Origin: Prevotella sp. HUN102
GTDB taxonomy: Bacteria > Bacteroidota > Bacteroidia > Bacteroidales > Bacteroidaceae
DNA: 64,000 bases
NCBI RefSeq assembly: GCF_000688375.1
Contig: NZ_JIAF01000004.1
Location: forward strand, 2,108,001-2,172,000
Direction: 5' to 3'
The notes below the pieces were generated by a model. That model did not search any database, had not been told where the DNA came from, and was given only the letters and a program-made list of their open reading frames with translations. A program made the translations under genes and the position numbers. This document shows positions 7,130-15,646 of the stretch, one piece after another. Within the stretch, counting starts at the first letter, position 1. Every line of letters starts with the position of its first letter.

Positions 7130-8419
7130 TTATAACTGATTGAATTTACTCATGGCATTCGCTTTGATGTCGTCTGCAATGTCTATGTATGGCTTCATAG
7201 CCTTGTAATCACTATGCCCTGTCCATTTCATCACAACTTGCGGAGGAATTCCCAATGCAAGGGCATTACAGATAAATGTTCTACGACCAGCATGTGTGCC
7301 GAGTAGGGCATACTTTGGGGTAACCTCATCAATGCGCTCATTACCTCTGTAATAAGTTTGGCGTACTGGTTCATCGATACCTGCCAATTCTGCCAGTTCT
7401 TTGAGATAATCATTCATTTTCTGATTGGTAATGACAGGCAACACCTTATCATCTTCAAATGCCACGTCCTTGTATTTGTCAAGTATCGCTTTGCTGTGGT
7501 TGTTCAGTTCGATAATCAAACTATCAGAAGTCTTGACAGTTGTAACCTCTATGTGGTCGCCCTTTATATCACTTCTGCGAAGATTGAACACGTCGGAATA
7601 ACGCAAACCTGTGAAGCATTGAAATAGAAAAACATCACGCACTCGGTCTAAGGCTTGCTTGGTAGTAGGTATTTCGAACTCTCGGAGTTTGTTCAGTTCC
7701 TCCCATGTGAGGAAAATGATTTTCTTCTGTGTACTTTTAAGTTTGGGCTTATAGCTGTCATAGGCATTGTTCTGATGCACACCTTTCTTGAATGCCCAGC
7801 GTAAAAACCATTTCAAGAAACTAAGTTGCTTGCCTATGGTAGAATTACGCATTTCCTTTACATCACGGAGATAAGTAACATAATTATTCAGCCCCCTCTC
7901 ATCAAAGAAATCAAATGTAAGTTCATCTCGAAAGTTCATCAGATGATTTTTCACCGCAGCAAACTTCTCGTAGGTGGAATCCGTCCAATCATTTTGCCGT
8001 CCACAATCTCGCACAAATTCATCAAACACTTTGTAAAAAGTGTTAGGCATTGATTTTCTCGGTTTGACTTCTTCCTCAATAGGTTTGTGCAGCGCATTGA
8101 ATGCTTCTTTTATTTGTTCCTGTGTGGGCATTATTTCTTCCACTTCAAACTTCTTGAAGATGTCCTGTATTTCTGTATAGTAGCCCAAGAGTGAAGCATT
8201 GATTTCAGAAGCCGATTGTTTCAGTTTGTTGCTACAACCATTCTTTACACGTTGCTTATCTGCATCCCACTTGGCAGCATCGATGCGATAGCCTGTCGTG
8301 AACTCAATCCGCTTGGAAGCGAAATTGACACGCATACGGATAGGCACATTCTCAACAATGAGAACACCGTCCTTCTTCCTACTTTCCAACGTGAAGATAA
8401 TGTTTCGTTTGATGTTCAT
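7130..8419 (-). CDS. Tyrosine integrase of the mobilizable element
   Basis: 429 residues from ATG 8419; an upstream ATG at 8461 would add 14 residues not typical of the family. It has the Bacteroidetes-type layout: an arm-binding domain (LESRKKDGVLIVENVPIRMR), a core-binding SAM-like domain (about 150-240), and a catalytic domain with R in TGLRYSD, K in TVKTSD, HAGRR, the GHS histidine and the nucleophile Y in AMKPYIDIAD. It would integrate and excise the element. It heads a leftward transcript that continues into the DUF1016 nuclease gene. Confidence 0.92.
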   Translation of the reverse strand: MNIKRNIIFTLESRKKDGVLIVENVPIRMRVNFASKRIEFTTGYRIDAAKWDADKQRVKNGCSNKLKQSASEINASLLGYYTEIQDIFKKFEVEEIMPTQEQIKEAFNALHKPIEEEVKPRKSMPNTFYKVFDEFVRDCGRQNDWTDSTYEKFAAVKNHLMNFRDELTFDFFDERGLNNYVTYLRDVKEMRNSTIGKQLSFLKWFLRWAFKKGVHQNNAYDSYKPKLKSTQKKIIFLTWEELNKLREFEIPTTKQALDRVRDVFLFQCFTGLRYSDVFNLRRSDIKGDHIEVTTVKTSDSLIIELNNHSKAILDKYKDVAFEDDKVLPVITNQKMNDYLKELAELAGIDEPVRQTYYRGNERIDEVTPKYALLGTHAGRRTFICNALALGIPPQVVMKWTGHSDYKAMKPYIDIADDIKANAMSKFNQL

Positions 8420-8461
8420 GCTTTTGGGTGTATAGATTTCTGCACCCAAAATTACACCCAA

Positions 8462-8818
8462 ATTTTGATATTACCAAAGATTTTCCATGAAATATTATTT
8501 TATTAACATTCTGTATAAATCTCTATTATACAACAGATTGAACATTTATGATACTATTTGAAGGTTCAAGAGAAAGAGCCTATCTCTCTGCATAACCTTA
8601 TTGTCCAAACTAATACCTCAGTCAAGGAAAACAAATCATAATGTGTTTACTCCAGTCTTGAATTTTCATTTACTTCAAATAGGATTACGTTTGCAAAGGT
8701 ATGAAATCTATCTTTAACAAACAAATATTCTAAGATGTTCGGAAAAATATCCTATATTTACAAACAAAACAGTAAATTTACAGAATATTATTCTGCGCAA
8801 GACATTGAATTAAGAACG
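8462..8818. other. Intergenic region expected to contain the element's right end
   Basis: AT-rich and without a convincing gene. A minus-strand TACCTTTG box (8694-8701) could start the integrase transcript or be left over from a chromosomal gene. The ATG at 8735 in frame with lrp is not needed: the conserved lrp N-terminus begins at 8819. No direct repeat marking an att core could be recognised without the other junction. Confidence 0.4.
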
Positions 8819-9289
8819 ATGATAGAAGAATTGGACGCAACCGACCTGAAAATGCTGAGAATATTACAGGAAAATTCTCATCTGACAGCGAAAGAACTTG
8901 CGGCAAAGGTGAATCTTTCGCCGTCGCCAGCCTTTGAACGGCAGAAGCGACTGGAGCGAAACGGCTATATAGAAAGGTATATGGCTGTGGTAAATCCAGA
9001 GAAAGTGGGGAACAAAATTATTGTTCTCTGCAACATCCGACTGAAGCAGCACACACAGGAACTCATCGAGGAGTTTATGGAGGCCGTGCAGAGGATTGAG
9101 GAAATAACGGAATGCTACAACACCAGTGGCGATTACGATTTCCTCGTCAAGGTGTTTGCCTAGGATATGGTGGATTATCAGAATTTCCTCCTCAATACAT
9201 TGGGAACATTGGAGTGTGTGGGCAGTCTGCACAGTATCTTCATTATCGGGGAAATCAAGAACACACGAGGCATTCCGATTACAAGATAG
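8819..9289 (+). pseudogene. Lrp/AsnC-family regulator interrupted by an in-frame amber codon
   Basis: Seen: reading from ATG 8819, an N-terminal HTH (LDATDLKMLRILQENSHL; LAAKVNLSPSPAFERQKRLE) and most of the RAM/AsnC effector domain (CYNTSGDYDFLVKVFA) are intact, then TAG at 9161-9163. The same frame continues without a shift to TAG 9287-9289, encoding DMVDYQNFLLNTLG, then GSLHSIFIIGEIKNTRGIP, the normal end of the family. The codon that is TAG is often Lys, Gln or Pro in relatives. Without read-through the product is 114 residues and lacks the last beta-alpha unit needed for oligomers. It could be a real inactivating mutation, a suppressed amber, or a sequencing error. Confidence 0.85.
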
Positions 9290-9368
9290 AAGTCCGAAGA
9301 AATAAAATAGAAGACCGAAAATTACAAAAAGGGATTCCGAAAAATATAAAGCAGGATTCCTAAATAGT

Positions 9369-9391
9369 CCCTCCTTTATATATAAGGAGGG
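9369..9391. terminator. Palindrome between convergent lrp and exporter genes
   Basis: A perfect 23-nt palindrome CCCTCCTTTATATATAAGGAGGG with no long T-run on either side. Its place between two convergent genes suggests a bidirectional transcription stop. Confidence 0.5.
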
Positions 9392-9436
9392 TTGCCTGTA
9401 TGTTTTCGGACGAAGTTTGTGGGCAAATCTCGTATT

Positions 9437-10789
9437 CTAATCAAATTCTGAAAGGTTCAGAAATCTGCCACGCTTGCGACGCTCGTCTATCATTTCCTGC
9501 AAGTGCCGCCTGCGTGTAGAGGCAATCCATCTGCGGGCAAAGATGTTCGGGATGGCAACGCCGATAGACAGACAGAGCACGATAAGTCCGGCATTGATAA
9601 GAAAATCGAACGAACGGAGGAATCCTTCCATCTCGCGTCCCATCTGAATAAATCCGAAGATGCCACGATACATAAGAATGCCCGGCACCATTGGGATAAC
9701 GCTGGGGATGGAGAGCACGTGGTTCGGACTGCGCGTGGGCTGAACAAGTCGGATGGCAACGAGAGAAATGAGCGAAGCACCGACTAAAGAACCGATGATA
9801 ACGCCTACTCCGAGGTCGAAGGCAAGAAAATTGCGCGCGAACATTCCCATAATGCCCAGCAACACCACGGCAGGCAGCGTGCGTCTTGGCACATTGAATA
9901 TCATTCCGAAGCCCATTGCCGAAATGCCCGTTACGATGGCAGCCTCCCAATAGCTGATGGCAGGCGCAATGCTCAGCGTGGTCAGGAAGTTGTTTACCCC
10001 GCAGATGCTCACGGCAATAACGATTCCGAACGTCATCGAGGCTATCTGCACGATGGCATTCGACAGTCGTGCCAGTCCTACCAGCAGATAATTGTCGAGC
10101 ATATCGTCGAGGAAATTGATGAGAGCCACGCCCGGAACAAGGAAAAGAGCGCAGCAGAGGAAAGGATGATAAGGCTTGTCCGTGAATCCTTCGGGCAGAA
10201 CGAGCGTCAGCAGCCACACCGTCATCGTGCTGAGAAAAGCCGTGAGCGCAGTTACCATATACACATTGAAATTGGATTTCAGCAAGCATCCACGCACAAA
10301 GAAACCCACCCAACCGGCTATCATCGCAGGAACGAACGACGGCCAGTCGCCTCCAAACAAGACGCAGAAGCCGCCACAGCCCAAAGCTGCACCGAGCGTT
10401 ACGAGCCACGCAGGGTAATCCGACTTTCCACGCGCAATCTTATCCACCACCTGTTCAAACTTACTCACGGTGTAGTCTTTCTGAATTGCCTGCCACGACA
10501 ACTGACTCATTGCCGCCAGTGCCTTCATATTTATATTGTACTTGTCGGAATGCACGAATCGACTGAACGAATGCGTATCGTCGCTGTAATTCACTTTCAG
10601 CGTCCCATACAGCACATCGATGTGCAGATTTTCCTCTTCCAGTCCCAGAAAAAGTGCAATGCGCTTCATATTTCTCACAATACGGTTGGTGTCGGCAGCA
10701 CTTTCCATCAGCACCATTCCCACTTTCAGCAAAATCGTCAGCTTTCTGTGTACCCTGCGTGTCTTGTCATTGAGTTGTTCTGTCTGCAT
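9437..10789 (-). CDS. ThrE-type threonine/serine exporter family membrane protein
   Basis: 450 residues combining both halves of the ThrE family (YjjP-like and YjjB-like) in one chain. The N-terminal cytosolic part contains LMESAADTNRIVRNMKRIA and HIDVLYGTLKV. About ten hydrophobic segments follow from residue 130 to the end, including GAALGCGGFCVLFGGDWPSF and LVPGVALINFLDDMLDNYLLVG, with PSVIPMVPGILMYRGIFG marking the second half. Full-length fused members export threonine and serine in actinobacteria; substrate here is inferred. A TACCTTTG box lies at 10819-10826 on the same strand. The gene stands alone, convergent to lrp. Confidence 0.82.
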   Translation of the reverse strand: MQTEQLNDKTRRVHRKLTILLKVGMVLMESAADTNRIVRNMKRIALFLGLEEENLHIDVLYGTLKVNYSDDTHSFSRFVHSDKYNINMKALAAMSQLSWQAIQKDYTVSKFEQVVDKIARGKSDYPAWLVTLGAALGCGGFCVLFGGDWPSFVPAMIAGWVGFFVRGCLLKSNFNVYMVTALTAFLSTMTVWLLTLVLPEGFTDKPYHPFLCCALFLVPGVALINFLDDMLDNYLLVGLARLSNAIVQIASMTFGIVIAVSICGVNNFLTTLSIAPAISYWEAAIVTGISAMGFGMIFNVPRRTLPAVVLLGIMGMFARNFLAFDLGVGVIIGSLVGASLISLVAIRLVQPTRSPNHVLSIPSVIPMVPGILMYRGIFGFIQMGREMEGFLRSFDFLINAGLIVLCLSIGVAIPNIFARRWIASTRRRHLQEMIDERRKRGRFLNLSEFD

Positions 10790-10818
10790 TCTGGTTATAT
10801 TTAGATGAAAAACTATTG

Positions 10819-10826
10819 CAAAGGTA
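10819..10826 (-). promoter_or_regulatory. Promoter -7 box of the exporter gene
   Basis: Minus-strand TACCTTTG fits TAnnTTTG and lies about 30 bp before the start codon at 10789. The -33 element is not clear. Confidence 0.5.
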
Positions 10827-10915
10827 GCTTTTTTATTCTGAATAACACAGGCATTTCTTAATTATAAAAGTCCTTATAAAGAATTATTTAGAATAATTAC
10901 AAACTAACATTTAGA

Positions 10916-10947
10916 TTTGCATTTATCAAAATAAAGTCTTACTTTTG
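10916..10947 (+). promoter_or_regulatory. Ferritin promoter
   Basis: TTTG (10916-10919), a 20-bp spacer and TACTTTTG (10940-10947) match the Bacteroidetes -33/-7 consensus exactly. Transcription from about 10953 makes ATG 10960 too close to be the start and supports ATG 10999. Confidence 0.75.
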
Positions 10948-10998
10948 CATCATAGATAAATGGCAATTTTGCCCGATACAAAACAAAAACATTACATT

Positions 10999-11490
10999 AT
11001 GAATATCAGTTCAAAGATGCAGGAAGCATTCAGCAAGCAGATTACCGCTGAATTATGGTCGTCAAACCTTTACCTCAGTATGTCATTCTGGTTCCGCAAG
11101 GAAGGTTGGAAGGGCTTTGGCGGTTGGATGGCAAAACAGGCTGAAGAAGAAAGAGAGCACGCACTGGATATGGCAAACTATGTGCTCACCCGTGGTGGTG
11201 CAGTAACCGTTTCTGCCATCGACGCAGTTCCGACAGAATGGACAGACTGCAAGACTATCTTCGAGGAAACCTTGAAGCACGAAATGCACGTTACAGACCT
11301 CATCAACGAGTTGGCTGACGTTGCCGACGACGAGAAAGACCGTGCTTCTCAGAACTTCATTGCCAAGTATATCGACGAGCAGGTGGAAGAAGAAAAGAGC
11401 GTCAATGACATCCTCGACCTCTTCAAGCAGCTTTCAAGCCACGCCGTTGCACATATCGACAGCAAGATTTCAAAAAGCCTGATAGGATAA
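10999..11490 (+). CDS. ftn: Ferritin (non-heme, iron storage)
   Basis: 163 residues from ATG 10999 (MNISSKMQEAFSKQI), the conserved N-terminus. The upstream in-frame ATG 10960 lies almost on the predicted transcription start. It is a four-helix bundle with the ferroxidase residues recognisable: E in TAELWSSNLYL, E and H in EEEREHALDM, and E in YIDEQVEEEKSV. It would oxidise Fe(II) and store iron as a 24-mer in the cytosol, protecting against oxygen stress in an anaerobe. Monocistronic, with its own promoter and a strong terminator. Confidence 0.93.
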   Translation: MNISSKMQEAFSKQITAELWSSNLYLSMSFWFRKEGWKGFGGWMAKQAEEEREHALDMANYVLTRGGAVTVSAIDAVPTEWTDCKTIFEETLKHEMHVTDLINELADVADDEKDRASQNFIAKYIDEQVEEEKSVNDILDLFKQLSSHAVAHIDSKISKSLIG

Positions 11491-11570
11491 ATTGACACGG
11501 ACAAGCATTCACTTGCCTGTAAACTCTTGAATACCGACAGTTATCCTGCCGACTGAATCGAGAAAAATAA

Positions 11571-11612
11571 AAAGAACTAAGCACTATATTTCGTAGTGCT
11601 CAGTTCTTTTTT
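11571..11612 (+). terminator. Ferritin terminator
   Basis: Stem AAGAACTAAGCACTA paired with TAGTGCTCAGTTCTT (one mismatch), followed by a T-tract; about 80 bp after the stop codon. Confidence 0.85.
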
Positions 11613-12170
11613 GCTTTAAAACACAAACATAGCAAACCTGCGATTTCAGCATTTCAATCACTCATTCCTTTAGTTTTTCTTTACATTTTATTTTTCCAAT
11701 CTGGCACATTCCGGCTCTTTAATTAGCCAAAACAACCAGTCGGAAGCATAAAAATCCCTTCGTTTTTCGATTCTTTTCTTTCATTCTTCACAAAAACATC
11801 CATCATTCATCCTAAAAATGCAGCCTCATCTTCGCATTAATGCAACCTATTCTTGCGAAGAATGGAATCCGAAACCGAACAATTTCTATCCTTTTCTCTG
11901 GATTTAAGCAAAAAGATTGAGTGTAAACCTGACTACAAGATTATTTTTATACTCCACAATCTGCTAATAATCAGAAAGTTAAAAAACGACCCTCAAAACT
12001 CGCATATTTGAGACCCGTTTCCCTTCCGTTTCAAAATATCTCCTGAATTTTGAGGGTTTTATTACGTTTAATCGTAAATTTTGAGGGTAAAATAAACTTT
12101 TCTTCAATAATCTTTATTATTCCAGTAACAAGATTTATCTAAAAATGTCTGATTTAATGACAGACAAACA
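11613..12170. other. Intergenic region with two repeat families
   Basis: No gene was seen in this AT-rich stretch. At 11829-11867 there is a short copy of the REP-like family (ATTCTTGCGAAGAATGG). At 11990-12095 there is a set of TTTTGAGGG-type repeats: CTCAAAACTCGCATATTTGAG, then two copies of ATTTTGAGGGT about 40 bp apart. The second motif recurs, inverted, at 30176-30203 and in degenerate form near 47047. Confidence 0.5.
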
Positions 12171-13166
12171 TCAAGATTCAGCGTATCCTTTCGCAGTAGC
12201 ATTCAATTCCTTTGTATGGCGTTCGTGATGCCAAATCTCAATGCTGTTGATGATGTTCTGCCATAAAATATAGCAGCCCGGACCCACGGAGGAAAGAGGA
12301 TTCAGGTAGGTGTAGGCTATCCAAATGGCGAAAGCCGTGTTCTTCTGTCCCAATCCTTGACCGGACTCAACCGTGCTGTGGAAAAAATGGCCGATATAAC
12401 GGCCTACGGCAAACTGAATCATACAAAGGATAAGACTGAGCAAGGCGATAAGAAGAAGGAAAGCAACCGTGGAGTCGGCGTGAACGATGTTCTTGACGGT
12501 AGTGCCTGTTACTATCATCAGCGAGCATCCCCACAGATAGAAACTGAGGTCTTTCACGCTAACGATCCATTGGTGGAGTTTGTGCAGAATGCCAAGGTGC
12601 TTTGTAATATACGCCAATATCATTGGCACAACGAGCACCATACACACTTTATAGAGAATCAGCAGGAAAGATGCAACGAATCCCATATTCGCCCCCGGCT
12701 CAATGAGTGGGAAACAGATGGGGATAAGGGCTGCACAGATGAAGTTGGAAAGGAAGGTGTAAGTGGTCATATCTTCAAGACTGCCACCGAGTTTTTGCGT
12801 AACTACGGCTGCCGCCGCGGCACACGGGCCGATGATACAGGTGAGAATGGCTTCGAGCAGAATCAATCCTTTGCCGGCAATATGGAATACGAGGATAGCT
12901 CCAACCACGATTGCAACGAAAATAACCTGAAAGATTCCCACCCAAAGATGCCATTTCACAGGTTGCAGTTTTCTGAAATCCACCTTGCAAAACGTAACAT
13001 AGAGAATGAGGAACATAAACAATGGAAGAATGGCTTCGAATATGGGCTGTAAAAAGGTGGAAGCAGCATCCAGAGCAGGCGTGAAAGCAAAGAGCAGATA
13101 AGCCATTGCGCCGGTTGCCATTGACACCGGGAGTGTCCAGTTCTTCAAGAATTTTAGAATATCCAT
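12171..13166 (-). CDS. SBF-family (bile acid:sodium symporter-like) transporter
   Basis: 331 residues with about ten hydrophobic segments and almost no soluble domain. The segment ESGQGLGQKNTAFAIWIAY (about residue 270-288) resembles the crossover motif of the BASS/SBF fold, where discontinuous helices bind sodium and substrate. Start at 13166 is supported by a TACCTTTG box 18-25 bp upstream. It is monocistronic, downstream of nagB on the same strand but separated from it by a terminator. Substrate is unknown; relatives carry organic anions such as keto acids or bile acids. Confidence 0.65.
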   Translation of the reverse strand: MDILKFLKNWTLPVSMATGAMAYLLFAFTPALDAASTFLQPIFEAILPLFMFLILYVTFCKVDFRKLQPVKWHLWVGIFQVIFVAIVVGAILVFHIAGKGLILLEAILTCIIGPCAAAAAVVTQKLGGSLEDMTTYTFLSNFICAALIPICFPLIEPGANMGFVASFLLILYKVCMVLVVPMILAYITKHLGILHKLHQWIVSVKDLSFYLWGCSLMIVTGTTVKNIVHADSTVAFLLLIALLSLILCMIQFAVGRYIGHFFHSTVESGQGLGQKNTAFAIWIAYTYLNPLSSVGPGCYILWQNIINSIEIWHHERHTKELNATAKGYAES

Positions 13167-13183
13167 TGTTTATGAGATTTTTA

Positions 13184-13191
13184 CAAAGGTA
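13184..13191 (-). promoter_or_regulatory. Promoter -7 box of the SBF transporter
   Basis: Minus-strand TACCTTTG 18 bp from the start codon at 13166. The stem of the nagB terminator lies immediately upstream and occupies the place of the -33 element. Confidence 0.55.
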
Positions 13192-13193
13192 TG

Positions 13194-13240
13194 AAAAAAG
13201 GTTGAAATGCCTCGAATGATGTCGATTGCATTTCAACCTT
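13194..13240 (-). terminator. nagB terminator
   Basis: The perfect 13-bp stem AAGGTTGAAATGC (13198-13210) with GCATTTCAACCTT (13228-13240), read on the minus strand, is followed by a T-run at 13194-13199. It sits 145 bp after the nagB stop. Confidence 0.8.
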
Positions 13241-13385
13241 TAACGTTTATTGAAAGTTGCCGGGTCTGCAAAGATAGAACTTTGCAAATATCAGCACAAC
13301 CCATTACTCCTCCTCATACTTAGCATAAGGATGATGGTTGCAGACCTTTCAGCCTGTTTCCTTGCCGACCGGCTCTCCCGTTCTT

Positions 13386-14180
13386 TTACAAAAGATTATC
13401 CTTTTCGATATCCTTGAAGTAACGGTAAGTGCCCACCTTGATTTCGTGGCAGGCAGCATCGTCAGCCACGATGATACCGTGCTGGTGCATCTGCAATGCG
13501 GAGATTGTCCACCAATGGTTTACAGAACCCTCGACGGCAGCCTTCAAAGCCGGTGCCTTGTGGTGTCCGTTTACGAGAATCATAACTTCGCGGGCATCCA
13601 TTACAGTACCAACGCCTACGGTAAGAGCAAACTTAGGAACCTTGTTTACATCGTTATCGAAGAAACGGGAGTTGGCTATGATGGTGTCCGTGGTCAGAGT
13701 CTTCTGGCGTGTACGGCTTGTAAGGCTTGAACCCGGCTCATTGAAAGCGATGTGCCCGTCAGGGCCGATGCCTCCAATGAAGAGGTCTATGCCACCGGCT
13801 TCTTCAATCATCTTCTCATAGTTGGCACATTCAGCTTCCAAATCCTTGGCGTTGCCATTGAGAATGTGGATGTTCTCTCGAGGAATATCAATGTGATCGA
13901 AAAGATTGCGCGCCATAAAAGAGTGATAACTCTCCGGGTGGTCTTCTGCAAGACCCACATATTCGTCCATATTGAATGTCAATACATTCTGGAAACTCAC
14001 TCTACCTTCCTTGTTTGCTTTCACAAGCTCAGCATACATTCCCTCTGGAGAAGAGCCTGTTGGAAGACCTAATACGAAAGGATGTTCTTTTGTTGGTTTT
14101 GCATCGTTGATGCGTTCTACTACGTGATTAGCTGCCCATTTTGACAACTTCTCATAATCTGACTCAATAATTAGTCTCAT
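13386..14180 (-). CDS. nagB: Glucosamine-6-phosphate deaminase
   Basis: 264 residues, the usual NagB length. It converts glucosamine 6-phosphate to fructose 6-phosphate plus ammonia in amino-sugar catabolism. Seen: the phosphate-binding [11 protein letters not shown] (near residue 40), the catalytic Asp segment FNMDEYVGL (near 70), [18 protein letters not shown] (near 136, with the general base and the ring-opening His) and a C-terminal ATP-like loop [20 protein letters not shown]. The gene faces away from hflX; their 5' ends are 183 bp apart. No nagA lies in the window. Confidence 0.95.
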   Translation of the reverse strand: MRLIIESDYEKLSKWAANHVVERINDAKPTKEHPFVLGLPTGSSPEGMYAELVKANKEGRVSFQNVLTFNMDEYVGLAEDHPESYHSFMARNLFDHIDIPRENIHILNGNAKDLEAECANYEKMIEEAGGIDLFIGGIGPDGHIAFNEPGSSLTSRTRQKTLTTDTIIANSRFFDNDVNKVPKFALTVGVGTVMDAREVMILVNGHHKAPALKAAVEGSVNHWWTISALQMHQHGIIVADDAACHEIKVGTYRYFKDIEKDNLL

Positions 14181-14329
14181 TTACTTATCTTTAAAACGTT
14201 AAATCTATAACGATGCAAAAGTAGTTTTTTCTTGAAAGAAACTAATAAAAACACCTATATTATTTATAAAAAATAACATTTCGATGAATAAAATATTTTG
14301 CTTTCGGCTTATTTCCTGTTTCCTTTTCG

Positions 14330-14356
14330 TACCTTTGCACTATTATAAAATAGTGC
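14330..14356 (+). promoter_or_regulatory. hflX promoter with a hairpin at the mRNA 5' end
   Basis: TACCTTTG (14330-14337) is followed at once by GCACTATT-ATAA-AATAGTGC (14337-14356), a perfect 8-bp stem. The hairpin ends 7 bp before the start codon at 14364, so it would cover the ribosome entry region or stabilise the 5' end. Confidence 0.55.
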
Positions 14357-14363
14357 TATTTTA

Positions 14364-15617
14364 ATGAAGGAATTTGTTATATCTGAAGTCAAGGCAGAAA
14401 CAGCTGTCCTCGTTGGATTAATAACGCAGGAACAGGACGAAGCCAAGACAAAAGAATACTTGGACGAGCTTGAGTTTCTGGCAGACACGGCGGGAGCTGT
14501 TACTGTCAGAAGATTTACGCAACGCGTAGGCGGTCCGAATATGACCACTTACGTGGGGAAGGGAAAGCTCGAAGAAATAAGAGATTATATAAAGGAAATG
14601 GAAGACAACGAAGAGCCGATTGGTATGGTAATCTTCGACGACGAACTGTCTGCCAAGCAGCTTCGCAACATAGAAGGCGAACTGGGTGTGAAGATTCTCG
14701 ACCGTACTTCCTTGATTCTCGATATTTTTGCTATGCGTGCGCAGACTGCCAATGCAAAAACGCAGGTGGAACTGGCGCAATATCGCTATATGCTTCCACG
14801 ATTGCAGCGATTGTGGACTCACTTGGAACGTCAGGGAGGTGGCTCCGGTTCGGGTGGAGGAAAAGGTTCGGTGGGTCTTCGAGGTCCCGGCGAGACGCAA
14901 TTGGAAATGGACCGTCGTATCATTCTCCAACGTATGACGCTTCTGAAACAGCGACTGGTGGAGATAGACAAACAGAAAGTTACTCAGCGAAAGAACCGCG
15001 GACGCTTGATTCGCGTGGCTCTGGTGGGCTATACGAACGTGGGAAAGTCTACCATAATGAATCTTCTTTCCAAAAGTGAGGTGTTTGCCGAGAACAAACT
15101 CTTTGCAACACTGGACACCACAGTGCGTAAGGTTGTGTTGGAAAATCTTCCTTTCCTCTTGGCTGATACGGTGGGATTCATCCGTAAGTTGCCAACAGAT
15201 TTGGTGGATTCGTTCAAATCTACCCTTGACGAGGTAAGAGAAGCAGACCTGTTACTGCACGTTGTTGATATCTCTCATCCTGATTTTGAAGAACAGATAC
15301 AGGTGGTAAATCAGACCTTGACCGACCTCGAGTGCTCGGATAAGCCATCAATGATTATCTTCAACAAGATTGATAATTACACTTGGGAGGAAAAAGAAGA
15401 AGACGATCTGACTCCACCGACAAAAGAAAATATATCTCTTGCAGAACTGAAAAAGACGTGGATGGCAAAGCTGAATGAAGACTGCCTGTTCATCTCTGCG
15501 AGAGAAAAAGACAATATAGATGAGTTTAGAGATATTCTATATAAAAAGGTAAGGGAACTTCACGTACAGAAATATCCCTATAACGATTTCTTGTATAATG
15601 TCGATATCGACGAATAA
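14364..15617 (+). CDS. hflX: Ribosome-associated GTPase HflX
   Basis: 417 residues. The N-terminal HflX domain (FTQRVGGPNMTTYVGKGKLEEI near residue 50-70; DDELSAKQLRNIE) and a glycine-rich linker (GGGSGSGGGKGSVGLRGPGETQ) lead into a G domain. The G motifs are G1 GYTNVGKST (near 224), G3 DTVGF and G4 NKID. HflX binds the 50S subunit and splits stalled ribosomes. DUF4954 follows after 29 bp and is probably co-transcribed. Confidence 0.95.
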   Translation: MKEFVISEVKAETAVLVGLITQEQDEAKTKEYLDELEFLADTAGAVTVRRFTQRVGGPNMTTYVGKGKLEEIRDYIKEMEDNEEPIGMVIFDDELSAKQLRNIEGELGVKILDRTSLILDIFAMRAQTANAKTQVELAQYRYMLPRLQRLWTHLERQGGGSGSGGGKGSVGLRGPGETQLEMDRRIILQRMTLLKQRLVEIDKQKVTQRKNRGRLIRVALVGYTNVGKSTIMNLLSKSEVFAENKLFATLDTTVRKVVLENLPFLLADTVGFIRKLPTDLVDSFKSTLDEVREADLLLHVVDISHPDFEEQIQVVNQTLTDLECSDKPSMIIFNKIDNYTWEEKEEDDLTPPTKENISLAELKKTWMAKLNEDCLFISAREKDNIDEFRDILYKKVRELHVQKYPYNDFLYNVDIDE

Positions 15618-15646
15618 ACTTAGACTCAATTTAAAAGAAATAATTT

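Larger units (their letters stand above)
1196..8461. mobile_element. Integrative mobilizable element (core module)
   Basis: The genes DUF3853, RepA-like ATPase, primase, MobC, relaxase, membrane protein, DUF1016 nuclease and tyrosine integrase form a complete mobilization/replication/integration set of the Bacteroidales NBU/Tn4555-like kind. No secretion machinery is present. The attachment sites were not found: the right end should lie between the integrase and the lrp gene (8462-8818), and the left end is at or beyond the start of the window, so the R-M genes may be cargo. No tRNA borders the right side. Confidence 0.8.

Noticed and set aside
8735..8818. Upstream ATG extending the lrp frame by 28 codons
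   Set aside because: The conserved Lrp N-terminus begins at 8819 and the extra residues are AT-rich and unconserved in character.
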